The position numbers and the translations under genes were made by a program. The notes under the pieces were generated by a model, which did not search any database, was not told where the DNA came from, and saw nothing but the letters and a program-made list of their open reading frames with translations. From Eretmocerus hayati (lineage: Eukaryota > Arthropoda > Insecta > Hymenoptera > Aphelinidae), in NCBI GenBank assembly GCA_029851415.1, contig CM056743.1:72747186-72811185 (forward strand): a stretch of DNA of 64,000 bases, read 5' to 3'. Shown here piece after piece: positions 25,977 to 40,446 of the stretch (the stretch's first letter is position 1; each line of letters opens with the position of its first letter).

Positions 25977-28900
25977 GCTGGGTCCACATTGAACTCAGCA
26001 CAAGCACTGATATCTCCGCCGTCAATGGCTCTGAGGGGATGATCAAAATAGATTCTGGGAGCAATGAATTAGCAATAATATATAAGCTGAGTCAGGTTCC
26101 TATGGGTCGACAAAAACTCAATGTTTGTGCTGGGTCCACATTGAACTCAGCACAAGCACTCATATCTCCGCCGGAAATTGCTCTTAGAGGATGATCAGAG
26201 TAGATTCTGGGAGCTATAACTTAGCAATAAAATATAAGCTAAGTCAGGTTTCGATGGGTCGACAAAAACTCAATGTTTGCGCTGGGTCCACATTGAACTC
26301 GGCACAAACGATCATATCTCCGCCGGGAGTTGCTCTAAGGGGATTAGCAGAACGGATTCTGAGAGCGATAAATTAGCAATAAAATATAAGCTAAGTTAGG
26401 TTCCGATAGGTCGGCGGAAACCCAATGTTTGTGCTGGGTCCACATTGAACTCAGCACAAGCACTCATATCTCCGCCGGAAATTGCTCTGAGGGGATGATC
26501 AAAATAGATTCTGGGAGCAATAAATTAGCAATGAAATTTCAGCTAGGTCAGGTTTCGATGGGTCGACAAGAACTCAATGTTTGTGCTGGGTCCACATTGA
26601 ACTCAGCACAAACGATCATATCTCCGCCGGGAGTTGCTCCGAGGGGATGATCAAAATAGATTCTGGGAGCAATAAATTAGCAATAAAATATAAGCTAAGT
26701 CAGGTTTCGATAGGTTGGCGAGAACCCAATGTTTGTGCTGGGTCCGCATTGAACTCAGCACAAGCACTCATATCTCCGCCGGAAATTGCTCTGAGGGGAT
26801 GATCAAATTAGATTCTGTGAGCAATGAATTAGCAATAAAATATAAGCTGAGTCAGGTTTCGATGGGTCGACAAAAACTCAATGTTTGTGCTGGGTCCACA
26901 TTGAACTCAGCACAAGGACTCATATCTCCGCCGGATTATACTCTGAGGGGATGATCAAAGTAGATTCTGGGAGCAATCAATTAGCAATGAAATATAAGCT
27001 AAGTCAGGTTCCGATGTGTCGACAGCAACTCAATGTTTGTGCTGGGTCCACATTGAACTCAGCACAAACACTCATATCTCCGCCAGAAGTTGCTCCGAGG
27101 GGATGATCAAAGTAGATTCTGGGAGGAAATAATTAGCGATAAAATATAAGCTAGGTCAGGTTTCGATGGGTCGACAAAAACTCAATGTTTGCGCTTGGTC
27201 CACATTGAACTCAGCACAAGCACTCATAACTCCGCCGGAAATTGCTCTGAGGGGATGATCAAAATAGATTCTGGGAGCAATAAATCAGCAATGAAATTTC
27301 AGCTAAGTCAGGTTTCGATGGGTCGACAAGAACTCAATGTTTGTGCTGGGTCCACATTGAACTCAGCACAAACGATCATATCTCCGCCGGAAGTTGCTCC
27401 GAGGGGATGATCAAAATGGATTCTGGGAGCAATAAATTAGCAATAAAATATAAGCTAAGTCAGGTTTCGATAGGTTGGCGAGAACCCAATGTTTGTGCTG
27501 GGTCCGCATTGAACTCAGCACAAGCACTCATATCTCCGCCGGAAGTTGCTCTAAGGGGATTAGCAGAACGGATTCTGAGAGCGATAAATTAGCAATAAAA
27601 TATAAGCTAAGTTAGGTTCCGATAGGTCGGCGGAAACCCAATGTTTTTGCTGGGTCCACATTGAACTCAGCACAAGCACTCATATCTCCGCCGGAAATTG
27701 TTCTGAGGGGATGATCAAAATAGATTCTGGGAGCAATAAATTAGCAATGAAATTTCAGCTAAGTCAGGTTTCGATGGGTCGACAAGAACTCAATGTTTGT
27801 GCTGGGTCCCAATTGAACTCAGCACAAACGATCACATCTCCGCCGGAAGTTGCTCCGAGAGGATGATCAAAATAGATTCTGGGAGCAATAAATTAGCGAT
27901 AAAATATAAGCTAAGTCAGGTTTCGATAGGTTGGCGAGAACCCAATGTTTGTGCTGGGTCCGCATTGAACTCAGCACAAGCACTCATATCTCCGCCGGAA
28001 ATTGCTCTGAGGGGATGATCAAATTAGATTCTGTGAGCAATGAATTAGCAATAAAATATAAGCTGAGTCAGGTTTCGATGGGTCGACAAAAACTCAATGT
28101 TTGTGCTGGGTCCACATTGAACTCAGCACAAGCACTCATATCTCCGCCGGAATATACTCTGAGGGGATGATCAAATTAGATTCTGTGAGCAATGAATTAG
28201 CAATAAAATATAAGCTGAGTCAGGTTTCGATGGGTCGACAAAGACTCAATGTTTGTGCTGGGTCCACATTGAACTCAGCACAAGCACTCATATCTCCGCC
28301 GGAAATTGCTCTTAGAGGATGATCAGAGTAGATTCTGGGAGCAATAACTTAGCAATAAAATATAAGCTAAGTCAGGTTTCGATGGGTCGACAAAAACTCA
28401 ATGTTTGCGCTGGGTCCACATTGAACTCGGCACAAGCACTCATATCTCCGCCGGAATATACTCTGAGGGGATGATCAAAGTAGATTCTGGGAGCAATGAA
28501 TTAGCAATGAAATATAAGCTTAGTCAGGTTTCGATAGAATGGCGAGAACCCAATGTTTGCGCTGGGTCCTCAATTGAACTCAGCACAAGCATTCATATCT
28601 CCGCGGGAAATTGCTCTCAGGAGATGAGAAACTAGATTCTGGGAGCAATAAATTAGCAATGAAATTCCAAATACGTCAGGTTTCGATGGGTCGACAAAAA
28701 CTCAATGTTTGCGCTGGGTCCACATTGAACTGAGCACAAAAACTCATATCTCCGCCGGAAATTGCTCTGAGGGGATGATCAAAGTAGATTCTGGGAGCAA
28801 TAAATTAGCAATGAAATTTCAGCTAAGTCAGGTTTCGATGAGTCGACAAGAACTCAATGTTTGTGCTGGGTCCACATTGAACTCAGCACAAACACTCATA

Positions 28901-31900
28901 TCTCCGCCGGAAGTTGCTCTAAGGGGATGATCAAAATAGATTCTGGGAGCAATAAATTAGCAATAGAATATAAGCTAAGTCAGGTTTCGATAGGTTGGCG
29001 AGAACCCAATGTTTGTGCTGGGTCCACATTGAACTCAGCACAAGCACTGATATCTCCGCCGGAAATGGCTCTGAGGGGATGATCATAATAGATTCTGGGA
29101 GCAATGAATTAGCAATAATATATAAGCTGAGTCAGGTTCCTATGGGTCGACAAAAACTCAATGTTTGTGCTGGGTCCACATTGAACTCAGCACAAGCACT
29201 CATATCTCCGCCGGAAATTGCTCTTAGAGGATGATCAGAGTAGATTCTGGGAGCAATAACTTAGCAATAAAATATAAGCTAAGTCAGGTTTCGATGGGTC
29301 GACAAAAACTCAATGTTTGCGCTGGGTCCACATTGAACTCGGCACAAATACTTATATCTCCGCCGGAAGTTGCTCTAAGGGGATTAGCAGAACGGATTCT
29401 GAGAGCGATAAATCAGCAATAAAATATAAGCTAAGTTAGGTTCCGATAGGTCGGCGGAAACCCAATGTTTGTGCTGGGTCCACATTGAACTCAGCACAAG
29501 CACTCATATCTCCGCCGGAAATTGCTCTGAGGGGATGATCAGAATAGATTCTGGGAGCAATAAATTAGCAATGAAATTTCAGCTAAGTCAGGTTTCGATG
29601 GGTCGACAAGAACTCAATGTTTGTGCTGGGTCCACATTGAACTCAGCACAAACGATCATATCTCCGCCGGAAGTTGCTCCGAGGGGATGATCAAAATAGA
29701 TTCTGGGAGCAATAAATTAGCAATGAAATATAAGCTAAGTCAGGTTTCGATAGGTTGGCGAGAACCCAATGTTTGTGCTGGGTCCGCTTTGAACTCAGCA
29801 CAAGCACTCATATCTCCGCCGGAAATTGCTCTGAGGGGATGATCAAAATAGATTCTGGGAGCAATAAATTAGCAATAAAATATAAGCTAAGTCAGGTTTC
29901 GATAGGTTGGCGAGAACCCAATGTTTGTGCTTGGTCCGCATTGAACTCAGCACAAGCACTCATATCTCCGCCGGAAATTGCTCTGAGGGGATGATCAAAT
30001 GAGATTCTGTGAGCAATGAATTAGCAATAAAATATAAGCTGGGTCAGGTTTCGATGGGTCGACAAAAACTCAATGTTTGTGCTGGGTCCACATTGAACTC
30101 AGCACAAGCACTCATATCTCCGCCGGATTATACTCTGAGGGGATGATCAAAGTAGATTCTGGGAGCAATGAATTAGCAATGAAATATAAGCTAAGTCAGG
30201 TTCCGATGTTTCGACAGCAACTCAATGTTTGTGCTGGGCCCACATTGAACTCAGCACAAACACTCATATCTCCGCCAGAAGTTGCTCCGAGGGGATGATC
30301 AAAGTAGATTCTGGGAGGAATAAATTAGCGATAAAATATAAGCTAGGTCAGGTTTCGATGGGTCGACAAAAACTCAATGTTTGCGCTTGGTCCACATTGA
30401 ACTCAGCACAAGCACTCATATCTCCGCCGGAAATGGCTCTGAGGGGATGATCAAAATAGATTCTGCGAGCAATAAATTAGCAATGAAATTTCAGCTAAGT
30501 CAGGTTTCGATGGGTCGACAAGAACTCAATATTTGTGCTGGGTCCACATTGAACTCAGCACAAACACTCATATCTCCGCCGGAAGTTGCTCCGAGGGGAT
30601 TATCAAAATAGATTCTGGGAGCAATAAAGTAGCAATAAAATATAAGCTGAGTCGGGTTTCGATAGGTCGACAAAAACTCAATGTTTGTGCTGGGTCCACA
30701 TTGAACTCAGCACGAGCACTCATATCTCCGCCGGAAATTACTCTGAGGGGATGATCAGAGTAGATTCTGGGAGCAATGAATCAGCAATGAAATATAAGCT
30801 AAGTCAGGTTCCGATGGGTCGACAAAAACTCAATGTTTGTGCTGGGTCCATATTGAACTCAGCACAAACACTCATATCTCCGCCGGAAGTTGCTCCGAGG
30901 GGATGATCAAAATAGATTCTGGGAGCAATAAATCAGCGATAAAATATGAGCTTAGTCAGCATTCGATGGGTCGACAAGAACTCAATGTTTGTGCTGTGTC
31001 CACATTGAACTCAGCACAAACACTTATATCTCCGCCGGAAGTTGCTCTAAGGGGATGATCAGAACGGATTCTGGGAGCAATGAATCAGCAATGAAATTTC
31101 AGCTAAGTCAGGTTTTGATGGGTCGACAAAAACTCAATGTTTGCGCTGGGTCCACATTGAACTCAGCAGAGGCACTCATATCTCCGCCGGAAATTGCTCT
31201 GAAGGGGATGATCAAAATAGATTCTGGGAGCAATGAATCAGCAATGAAATTTCAGCTAAGTCAGGTTTTGATGGGTCGACAAAAACTCAATGTTTGCGCT
31301 GGGTCCACATTGAACTCAGCACAGGCACTCATATCTCCGCCGGAAATTGCTCTGAGGGGACGATCGAAACAGATTCTGGGAGCAATAGATTAGCAATAAT
31401 ATATAAGCTGAGTCAGGTTCCTATGGGTCGACAAAAACTCAATGTTTGCGCTGGGTCCATATTGAACTCAGCACAAACACTCATATCTTTGCCGGAAGTT
31501 GCTCTAAGGGGATGATCAGAACGGATTCTGGGAGCAATGAATGAGCGATAGAATATAAGCTAAGTTGGGTTCCGATCGGTCAGCATAAACCCAATGTTTG
31601 TGCTGGGTCCACATTGAACTCAGCACAAGCACTCATATCTCCGCCGGAAGTTGCTCTAAGGGGATGAGCAGAACGGATTCTGAGAGCGATAAATTAGCAA
31701 TAAAATATAAGCTAAGTGAGGTTCCGATAGGTCAGCGGAAATCCAATGTTTGTGCTGAGTCCACATTGAACTCAGCACAAGCACTCATATCTCCGCCGGG
31801 AATCGCTCTGAGGGGATGATCAAAGTAGATTCTGGGAGCAATGAATTAGCAATGAAATATCAGCTAAGTCAGGTTTCGATGGGTCGACAAAAACTCAATG

Positions 31901-34900
31901 TTTGCGCTGGGTCCACACTGAACTCAGCACAAACACTCATATCTCTGCCGCAAGTTGCTCTAAGGGGATGATCAGAACGGATTCTGGGAGCAATGAATTA
32001 GCAATAGAATATAAGCTAAGTTGGGTTCCGATCGGTCAGCATAAACCCAATGTTTGTGCTGGGTCCACATTGAACTCAGCACAAGCACTCATATCTCCGC
32101 CGGGGAATGCTCTGAGGGGATGATCAAAATAGATTCTGGGAGCAATAAATTAGCAATGAAATATCAGCTAAGTCAGGTTCCGATGGGTCGACAAAAACTC
32201 AATGTTTGCGCTGGGTCCACACTGAACTCAGCACAAGCACTCATATCTCCGCCGGAAATTGCTCTGAGGGGATGATCGAAATAGATTCTGGGAGCAATAG
32301 ATTAGCAATAATATATAAGCTGAGTCAGGTTCCCATGGGTCGACAAAAACTCAATGTTTGTGCTGGTCCACATTGAACTCAGCACAAGCACTCAAATCTC
32401 CGCCGGGAAATGCTCTGAGGGGATGATCAAAACGGATTCTGAGAGCAATGAATCAGCAATAAAATGTAAGCTAGGTTAGGTTCTGATAGGTCAGCAGAAA
32501 CCCATCGTTTGTGTTGGGTCCACATCGAACTCAGCACAAGCACTCATATCTCCGCCGGAAGTCGCTCCAAGGGGATGATCGAAACGGATTCTGAGAGCAA
32601 TAAATTAGTAATAAAATATAAGCTAAGTCAGGTTTCGATGGGTCGACAAAAACTCAATGTTTGCGCTGAGTCAGCATTGAACTCAGCACAAGCATTCATA
32701 TCTCCGCCGGAAATTGCTCTGAGGGGATGATCGAAATAGATTCTGGGAGCAATAGATTAGCAATAATATATAAGCTGAGTCAGGTTCCTATGGGTCGACA
32801 AAAACTAAGTGTTTGCGCTGGGTCCATATTGAACTCAGCCCAAATACTTATATCTCCGCCGGAAGTTGCTCTAAGGGGATGAGCAGAACGGATTCTGAGA
32901 GCGATAAATTAGCAATAAAATATAAGCTAAGTGAGGTTCCGATAGGTCAGCGGAAATCCAATGTTTGTGCTGAGTCCACATTGAACTCAGCACGAGCACT
33001 CGTATCTCCGCCGGAAATTGCTCTGAGGGGATGATCAAAAGAGATTCTGGGAGCAATAAATTAGCAATGAAATATCAGCTAAGTCAGGTTTCGATGGGTC
33101 GACAAAAACTCAATGTTTGCACTGGGTCCACACTGAACTCAGCACAAACACTCATATCTCTGCCGGAAGTTGCTCTAAGGGGATGATCAGAACGGATTCT
33201 GGGAGCAATGAATGAGCAATAAAATATAAGCAAAGTTGGGTTCCGATCGGTCAGCATAAACCCAATGTTTGTGCTGGGTCCACATTGAACTCATCACAAG
33301 CACTCATATCTCCGCCGGGGAATGCTCTAAGGGGATGATCAAAATAGATTCTGGGAGCAATGAATTAGCAATAAAATATAAGTCAAGGTAGGTTTCGATG
33401 GGTCGACAAAAACTCGGAGTCTGTGCTGGGTCCACATTGAACTCAGCACAAACACTCATATCTCCGCCGGAAGTTGCTCTAAGGGGATGAGTAGAACGCA
33501 TTCTGAGAGCAATAAATAGGCAATAAAATATAAGCTAAGTTAGGTTCCGATAGTTCGGTGAAAATCCAATGTTTGTGTTGGGTCCACATTGAACTCAGCA
33601 CAAGCACTCATATCTCCGCCGGAAATTGCTCTGAAGGGGATGATCAAAATAGATTCTGGGAGCAATGAATCAGCAATGAAATTTCAGCTAAGTCAGGTTT
33701 CGATGGGTCGACAAAAACTCAATGTTTGCGCTGGGTCCACATTGAACTCAGCACAAGCACTCATATCTCCGCCGGAAATTGCTCTGAGGGGATGATCGAA
33801 ATAGATTCTGGGAGCAATAAATTAGCAATGAAATATCAGCTAAGTCAGGTTTCGATGGGTCGACAAAAACTCAATGTTTGCACTGGGTCCACACTGAACT
33901 CAGCACAAACACTCATATCTCTGCCGGAAGTTGCTCTAAGGGGATGATCAGAACGGATTCTGGGAGCAATGAATGAGCAATAAAATATAAGCTAAGTTGG
34001 GTTCCGATCGGTCAGCATAAACCCAATGTTTGTGCTGGGTCCACATTGAACTCATCACAAGCACTCATATCTCCGCCGGGGAATGCTCTAAGGGGATGAT
34101 CAAAATAGATTCTGGGAGCAATGAATTAGCAATAAAATATAAGTCAAGTCAGGTTTCGATGGGTCGACAAAAACTTGGAGTCTGTGCTGTGTCCACATTG
34201 AACTCAGCACGAGCACTCGTATCTCCGCCGGAAATTGCTCTGAGGGGATGATCAAAGTAGATTCTGGGAGCAATAAATTAGCAATGAAATTTCAGCTAAG
34301 TCAGGTTTCGATGAGTCGACAAGAACTCAATGTTTGTGCTGGGTCCACATTGAACTCAGCACAAACACTCATATCTCCGCCGGAAGTTGCTCCGAGGGGA
34401 TGATCAAAATAGATTCTGGGAGCAATAAATTAGCAATAAAATATAAGACAAGTCAGGTTCCGATAGGTTGGCGAGAACCCAATGTTTGTGCTGGGTCCAC
34501 ATTGAACTCAGCACAAGCACTCATATCTCCGCCGGGAATTGCTCTGAGGGGATGATCAAAATAGATTCTGGGAGCAATAAATTAGCAATGAAATTTCAGC
34601 TAAATCAGGTTTCGATGGGTCGTTAAAAACTCAATGTTTGCGCTTGGCCCACATTGAACTCAGCACAAGCACTCATATCTCCGCCGGAAATGGCTCTGAG
34701 GGGATGATCAGAATAGATTCTGGGAGCAATAAAGTAGCAATAAAATATAAGCTGAGTCGGGTTTCGATGGGTCGACAAAAACTCAATGTTTGTGCTGGGT
34801 CCACATTGAACTCAGCACGAGCACTCATATCTCCGCCGGAAATTACTCTGAGGGGATGATCAGAGGAGATTCTGGGAGCAATGAATTAGCAATGAAATAT

Positions 34901-37900
34901 AAGCTAAGTCAGGTTCTCATGGGTCGACAAAAACTCAATGTTTGTGCTGGGTCCACATTGAACTCAGCACAAACACTCATATCTCCGCCGGAAATTGCTC
35001 TGAAGGGGATGATCAAAATAGATTCTGGGAGCAATGAATCAGCAATGAAATTTCAGCTAAGTCAGGTTTTGATGGGTCGACAAAAACTCAATGTTTGCGC
35101 TGGGTCCACATTGAACTCAGCACAGGCACTCATATCTCCACCGGAAATTGCTCTGAGGGGACGATCGAAATAGATTCTGGGAGCAATAAATTAGCAATGA
35201 AATATCAGCTAAGTCAGGTTTCGATGGGTCGACAAAAACTCAATGTTTGCACTGGGTCCACACTGAACTCAGCACAAACACTCATATCTCTGCCGGAAGT
35301 TGCTCTAAGGGGATGATCAGAACGGATTCTGGGAGCAATAAATGAGCAATGAAATATAAGCTGAGTTGGGTTCCGATCGGTCAGCATAAACCCAATGTTT
35401 GTGCTGGGTCCACATTGAACTCATCACAAGCACTCATATCTCCGCCGGGGAATGCTCTAAGGGGATGATCAAAATAGATTCTGGGAGCAATGAATTAGCA
35501 ATAAAATATAAGTCAAGTCAGGTTTCGATGGGTCGACAAAAACTTGGAGTCTGTGCTGGGTCCACATTGAACTCAGCACAAACACTCATATCTCCGCCGG
35601 AAGTTGCTCTAAGGGGATGAGTAGAACGGATTCTGAGAGCAATGAATAGGCAATGAAATATAAGCTAAGTTAGGTTCCGATAGTTCGGTGAAAATCCAAT
35701 GTTTGTGTTGGGTCCACATTGAACTCAGCACAAGCACTCATATCTCCGCCGGAAATTGCTCTGAAGGGGATGATCGAAATAGATTCTGGGAGCAATGAAT
35801 CAGCAATGGAATTTCAGCTAAGTCAGGTTTCGATGGGTCGACAAAAACTCAATGTTTGCGCTGGGTCCACATTGAACTCAGCACAAGCACTCATATCTCC
35901 GCCGGAAATTGCTCTGAGGGGATGATCGAAATAGATTCTGGGAGCAATAGATTAGCAATAATATATAAGCTGAGTCAGGTTCCTATGGGTCGACAAAAAC
36001 TCAATGTTTGCGCTGGGTCCATATTAAACTCAGCACAAATCATTATATCTCCGCCGGAAGTTGCTCTAAGGGGATGAGCAGAACGGATTCTGAGAGCGAT
36101 AAATTAGCAATAAAATATAAGCTAAGTGAGGTTCCGATAGGTCAGCGGAAATCCAATGTTTGTGCTGAGTCCACATTGAACTCAGCACAAGCACTCATAT
36201 CTCCGCCGGAAATCGCTCTGAGGGGATGATCAAAGTAGATTCTGGGAGCAATAAATTAGCAATTAAATATCAGCTAAGTCAGGTTTCGATGGGTCGACAA
36301 AAACTCAATGTTTGTGCTGGGTCCACATTGAACTCAGCACAAACACTCATATCTCCGCCGGAAGTTGCTCCGAGGGGATGATCAAAATAGATTCTGGGAG
36401 CAATAAATTAGCAATAAAATATAAGACAAATCAGGTTCCGATAGGTTGGCGAGAACCCAATGTTTGTGCTGGGTCCATATTGAACTCAGCACAAGCACTC
36501 ATATCTCCGCCGGAAATGGCTCTGAGGGGATGATCAAAATAGATTCTGGGAGCAATAGAGTAGCAATAAAATATAAGCTGAGTCGGGTTTCGATGGGTCG
36601 ACAAAAACTCAATGTTTGTGCTGGGTCCACATTGAACTTAGCACGAGCACTCATATCTCCGCCGGGAATTACTCTGAGGGGATGATCAGAGTAGATCCTG
36701 GGAGCAATGAATTAGCAATGAAATATAAGCTAAGTCAGGTTCCGATGGGTCGACAAAAACTCAATGTTTGCACTGGGTCCACACTGAACTCATCACAAGC
36801 ACTCATATCTCCGCCGGGGAATGCTCTAAGGGGATGATCAAAATAGATTCTGGGAGCAATGAATTAGCAATAAAATATAAGTCAAGTCAGGTTTCGATGG
36901 GTCGACAAAAACTCGGAGTCTGTACTGGGTCCACATTGAACTCAGACTAATCACTCATATCTCCGCCGGAAGTTGCTCTAAGGGGATGAGTAGAACGGAT
37001 TCTGAGAGCAATAAATTAACAATAAAATATAAGCTAAGTTAGGTTCCGATAGTTCGGTGAAAATCCAATGTTTGTGTTGGGTCCACATTGAACTCAGCAC
37101 AAGCACTCATATCTCCGCCGGAAATTGCTCTGAAGGGGATGATCAAAATAGATTCTGGGAGCAATGAATCAGCAATGAAATTTCAGCTAAGTCAGGTTTC
37201 GATGGGTCGACGAAAACTCAATGTTTGCGCTGGGTCCACATTGAACTCAGCACAAGCACTCATATCTCCGCCGGAAATTGCTCTGAGGGGATGATCGAAA
37301 TAGATTCTGGGAGCAATAGATCAGCAATAATATATAAGCTGAGTCAGGTTCCTATGGGTCGACAAAAACTCAATGTTTGCGCTGGGTCCATATTAAACTC
37401 AGCACAAATACTTATATCTCCGCCGGAAGTTGCTCTAAGGGGATGAGCAAAACGGATTCTGGGAGCGATAAATTAGCAATAAAATATAAGCTAAGTCAGG
37501 TTTCGATGGGTCGACAAAAACTCAATGTTTGCGCTGGGTCCACATTGAACTCGGCACAAACGATCATATCTCCGCCGGGAGTTGCTCTAAGGGGATTAGC
37601 AGAACGGATTCTGAGAGCGATAAATTAGCAATAAAATATAAGCTAAGTTAGGTTCCGATAGGTCGGCGGAAACCGAATGTTTGTGCTGGGTCCACATTGA
37701 ACTCAGCACAAGCACTCATATCTCCGCCGGAAATTGCTCTGAGGGGATGATCAAAATAGATTCTGGGAGCAATAAATTAGCAATGAAATTTCAGCTAGGT
37801 CAGGTTTCGATGGGTCGACAAGAACTCAATGTTTGTGCTGGGTCCACATTGAACTCAGCACAAACGATCATATCTCCGCCGGGAGTTGCTCCGAGGGGAT

Positions 37901-38490
37901 GATCAAAATAGATTCTGGGAGCAATAAATTAGCAATAAAATATAAGCTAAGTCAGGTTTCGATAGGTTGGCGAGAACCCAATGTTTGTGCTGGGTCCGCA
38001 TTGAACTCAGCACAAGCACTCATATCTCCGCCGGAAATTGCTCTGAGGGGATGATCAAATTAGATTCTGTGAGCAATGAATTAGCAATAAAATATAAGCT
38101 GAGTCAGGTTTCGATGGGTCGACAAAAACTCAATGTTTGTGCTGGGTCCACATTGAACTCAGCACAAGGACTCATATCTCCGCCGGATTATACTCTGAGG
38201 GGATGATCAAAGTAGATTCTGGGAGCAATCAATTAGCAATGAAATATAAGCTAAGTCAGGTTCCGATGTGTCGACAGCAACTCAATGTTTGTGCTGGGTC
38301 CACATTGAACTCAGCACAAGCACTCATATCTCCGCCGGGGAATTCTCTGAGGGGATGATCAAAATAGATTCTGGGAGCAATAAATTAGCAATGAAATATC
38401 AGCTGAGTCAGGTTCCCATGGATCGACAAAAACTCAATGTTTGTGCTGGGTCCACATTGAACTCAGCACAAGCACTCATATCTCCGCCGG
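25977..38490 (+). repeat. 12.5 kb block duplication, right copy
   Basis: This is the counterpart of 10163-22676. The copies end where CGCCGG is followed by AAATTGCTC on the left and GGAATGCTC here. Because the whole block is satellite, an assembly artefact such as a mis-resolved repeat must be considered. A recent unequal sister-chromatid exchange or replication-based amplification gives the same picture. Confidence 0.93.
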
Positions 38491-39424
38491 GGAATGCTCT
38501 GAGGGGATGATCAAAACGGATTCTGAGAGCAATGAATCAGCAATAAAATGTAAGCTAGGTTAGGTTCTGATAGGTCAGCGGAAACCCATCGTTTGTGTCC
38601 GGTCCACATTGAACTCAGCACAAGCACTCATATCTCCGCCGGAAGTTGCTCCAAGGGGATGATCGCAACGGATTCTGAGAGCAATAAATTAGTAATAAAA
38701 TATAAGCTAAGTCAGGTTTCGATGGGTCGACAAAAACTCAATGTTTGCGCTGAGTCCACATTGAACTCAGCACAAGCATTCATATCTCCGCCGGAAATTG
38801 CTCTGAGGGGATGATCGAAATAGATTCTGGGAGCAATAGATTAGCAATAATATATAAGCTGAGTCAGGTTCCTATGGGTCGACAAAAACTCAATGTTTGC
38901 GCTGGGTCCATATCGAACTCAGCACAAATACTCATATCTCCGCCGGAAGTTGCTCTAAGGGGATGAGCAGAACGGATTCTGAGAGCGAAAAATTAGCAAT
39001 AAAATATAAGCTAAGTGAGGTTCCGATAGGTCAGCGGAAATCCAATGTTCGTGCTGAGTCCACATTGAACTCAGCACGAGCACTCGTATCACCGCCGGAA
39101 ATTGCTCTGAGGGGATGATCAAAGTAGATTCTGGGAGCAATAAATTAGCAATAAAATATCAGCTGAGTCAGGTTTCGATGGGTCGACAAAAACTCGATGT
39201 TTGCACTGGGTCCACACTGAACTCAGCACAAACACTCATATCTCTGCCGGAAGTTGCTCTAAGGGGATGTTCAGAACGGATTCTGGGAGCAATCAATTAG
39301 CAATAAAATATAAGCTGAGTTAGGTTCCGATCGGTCAGCATAAACCCAATGTTTGTGCTGGGTCCACATTGAACTCAGCACAAGCACTTATATCTCCGCC
39401 GGGAAATGCTCTGAGGGGATGATC
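38298..39424 (+). repeat. 1.1 kb block duplication, left copy
   Basis: This matches 44529-45655 at offset 6231 bp (41 monomers minus one base). Shared marks include CCATCGTTTGTGTCCGGTCC near 38587, GATCGCAACGGATTC near 38660, TTCGTGCTGAGTCC near 39048 and CTCGTATCACCGCC near 39083. Several substitutions separate the copies, so this duplication is older than the 12.5 kb one. The first two marks also occur at 41930-42020. Confidence 0.82.
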
Positions 39425-39534
39425 GAAACGGATTCTGAGAGCAATAAATTAGCAATAAAATATAAGCTAAGTCAGGTTTCGATGGGTCGACAAAAACTCA
39501 ATGTTTGCGCTGAGTCCACATTGAACTCAGCACA

Positions 39535-40446
39535 AGCATTCATATCTCCGCCGGAAATTGCTCTGAGGGGATGATCGAAATAGATTCTGGGAGCAATAGA
39601 TTAGCAATGATATATAAGCTGAGTCAGGTTCCTATGGGTCGACAAAAACTCAATGTTTGCGCTGGGTCCATATTGAACTCAGCACAAATACTTATATCTC
39701 CGCCGGAAGTTGCTCTAAGGGGATGAGCAGAACGGATTCTGAGAGCGAAAAATTAGCAATAAAATATAAGCTTAGTGAGGTTCCGATAGGTCAGCGGAAA
39801 TCCAATGTTTGTGCTGTGTCCACATTGAACTCAGCACGAGCACTCGTATCTCCGCCGGAAATTGCTCTGAGGGGATGATCAAAGTAGATTCTGGGAGCAA
39901 TGAATTAGCAATGGAATTTCAGCTAAGTCAGGTTTCGATGGGTCGACAAGAACTCAATGTTTGTGCTGGGTCCACATTGAACTCAGCACAAACACTCATA
40001 TCTCCGCCGGAAGTTGCTCCGAGGGGATGATCAAAATAGATTCTGGGAGCAATAAATTAGCAATAAAATATAAGACAAGTCAGGTTCCGATAGGTTGGCG
40101 AGAACCCAATGTTTGTGCTGGGTCCACATTGAACTTAGCACAAGCACTCATATCTCCGCCGGGAATTGCTCTGAGGGGATGATCAAAATAGATTCTGGGA
40201 GCAATAAATTAGCAATGAAATTTCAGCTAAGTCAGGTTTCGATGGGTCGTTAAAAACTCAATGTTTGCGCTTGGTCCACATTGAACTCAGCACAAGCACT
40301 CATATCTCCGCCGGAAATGGCTCTGAGGGGATGTACAAAATAGATTCTGGGAGCAATAAAGTAGCAATAAAATATAAGCTGAGTCGGGTTTCGATGGGTC
40401 GACAAAAACTCAATGTTTGTGCTGGGTCCACATTGAACTCAGCACG
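39535..40446 (+). repeat. Tandem hexamer, unit 1 (912 bp)
   Basis: These six monomers are repeated immediately at 40447-41361, giving a true head-to-tail higher-order repeat of 912 bp. Marks shared by both units include GAGCGAAAAATTAGC near 39746, TGTGCTGTGTCCAC near 39811 and GGGTCGTTAAAAACTC near 40244. Differences noted include AATGAATTAGCAATGGAAT versus AATAAATTAGCAATGAAAT and GGATGTACAAAA versus GGATGATCAAAA. Confidence 0.87.
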
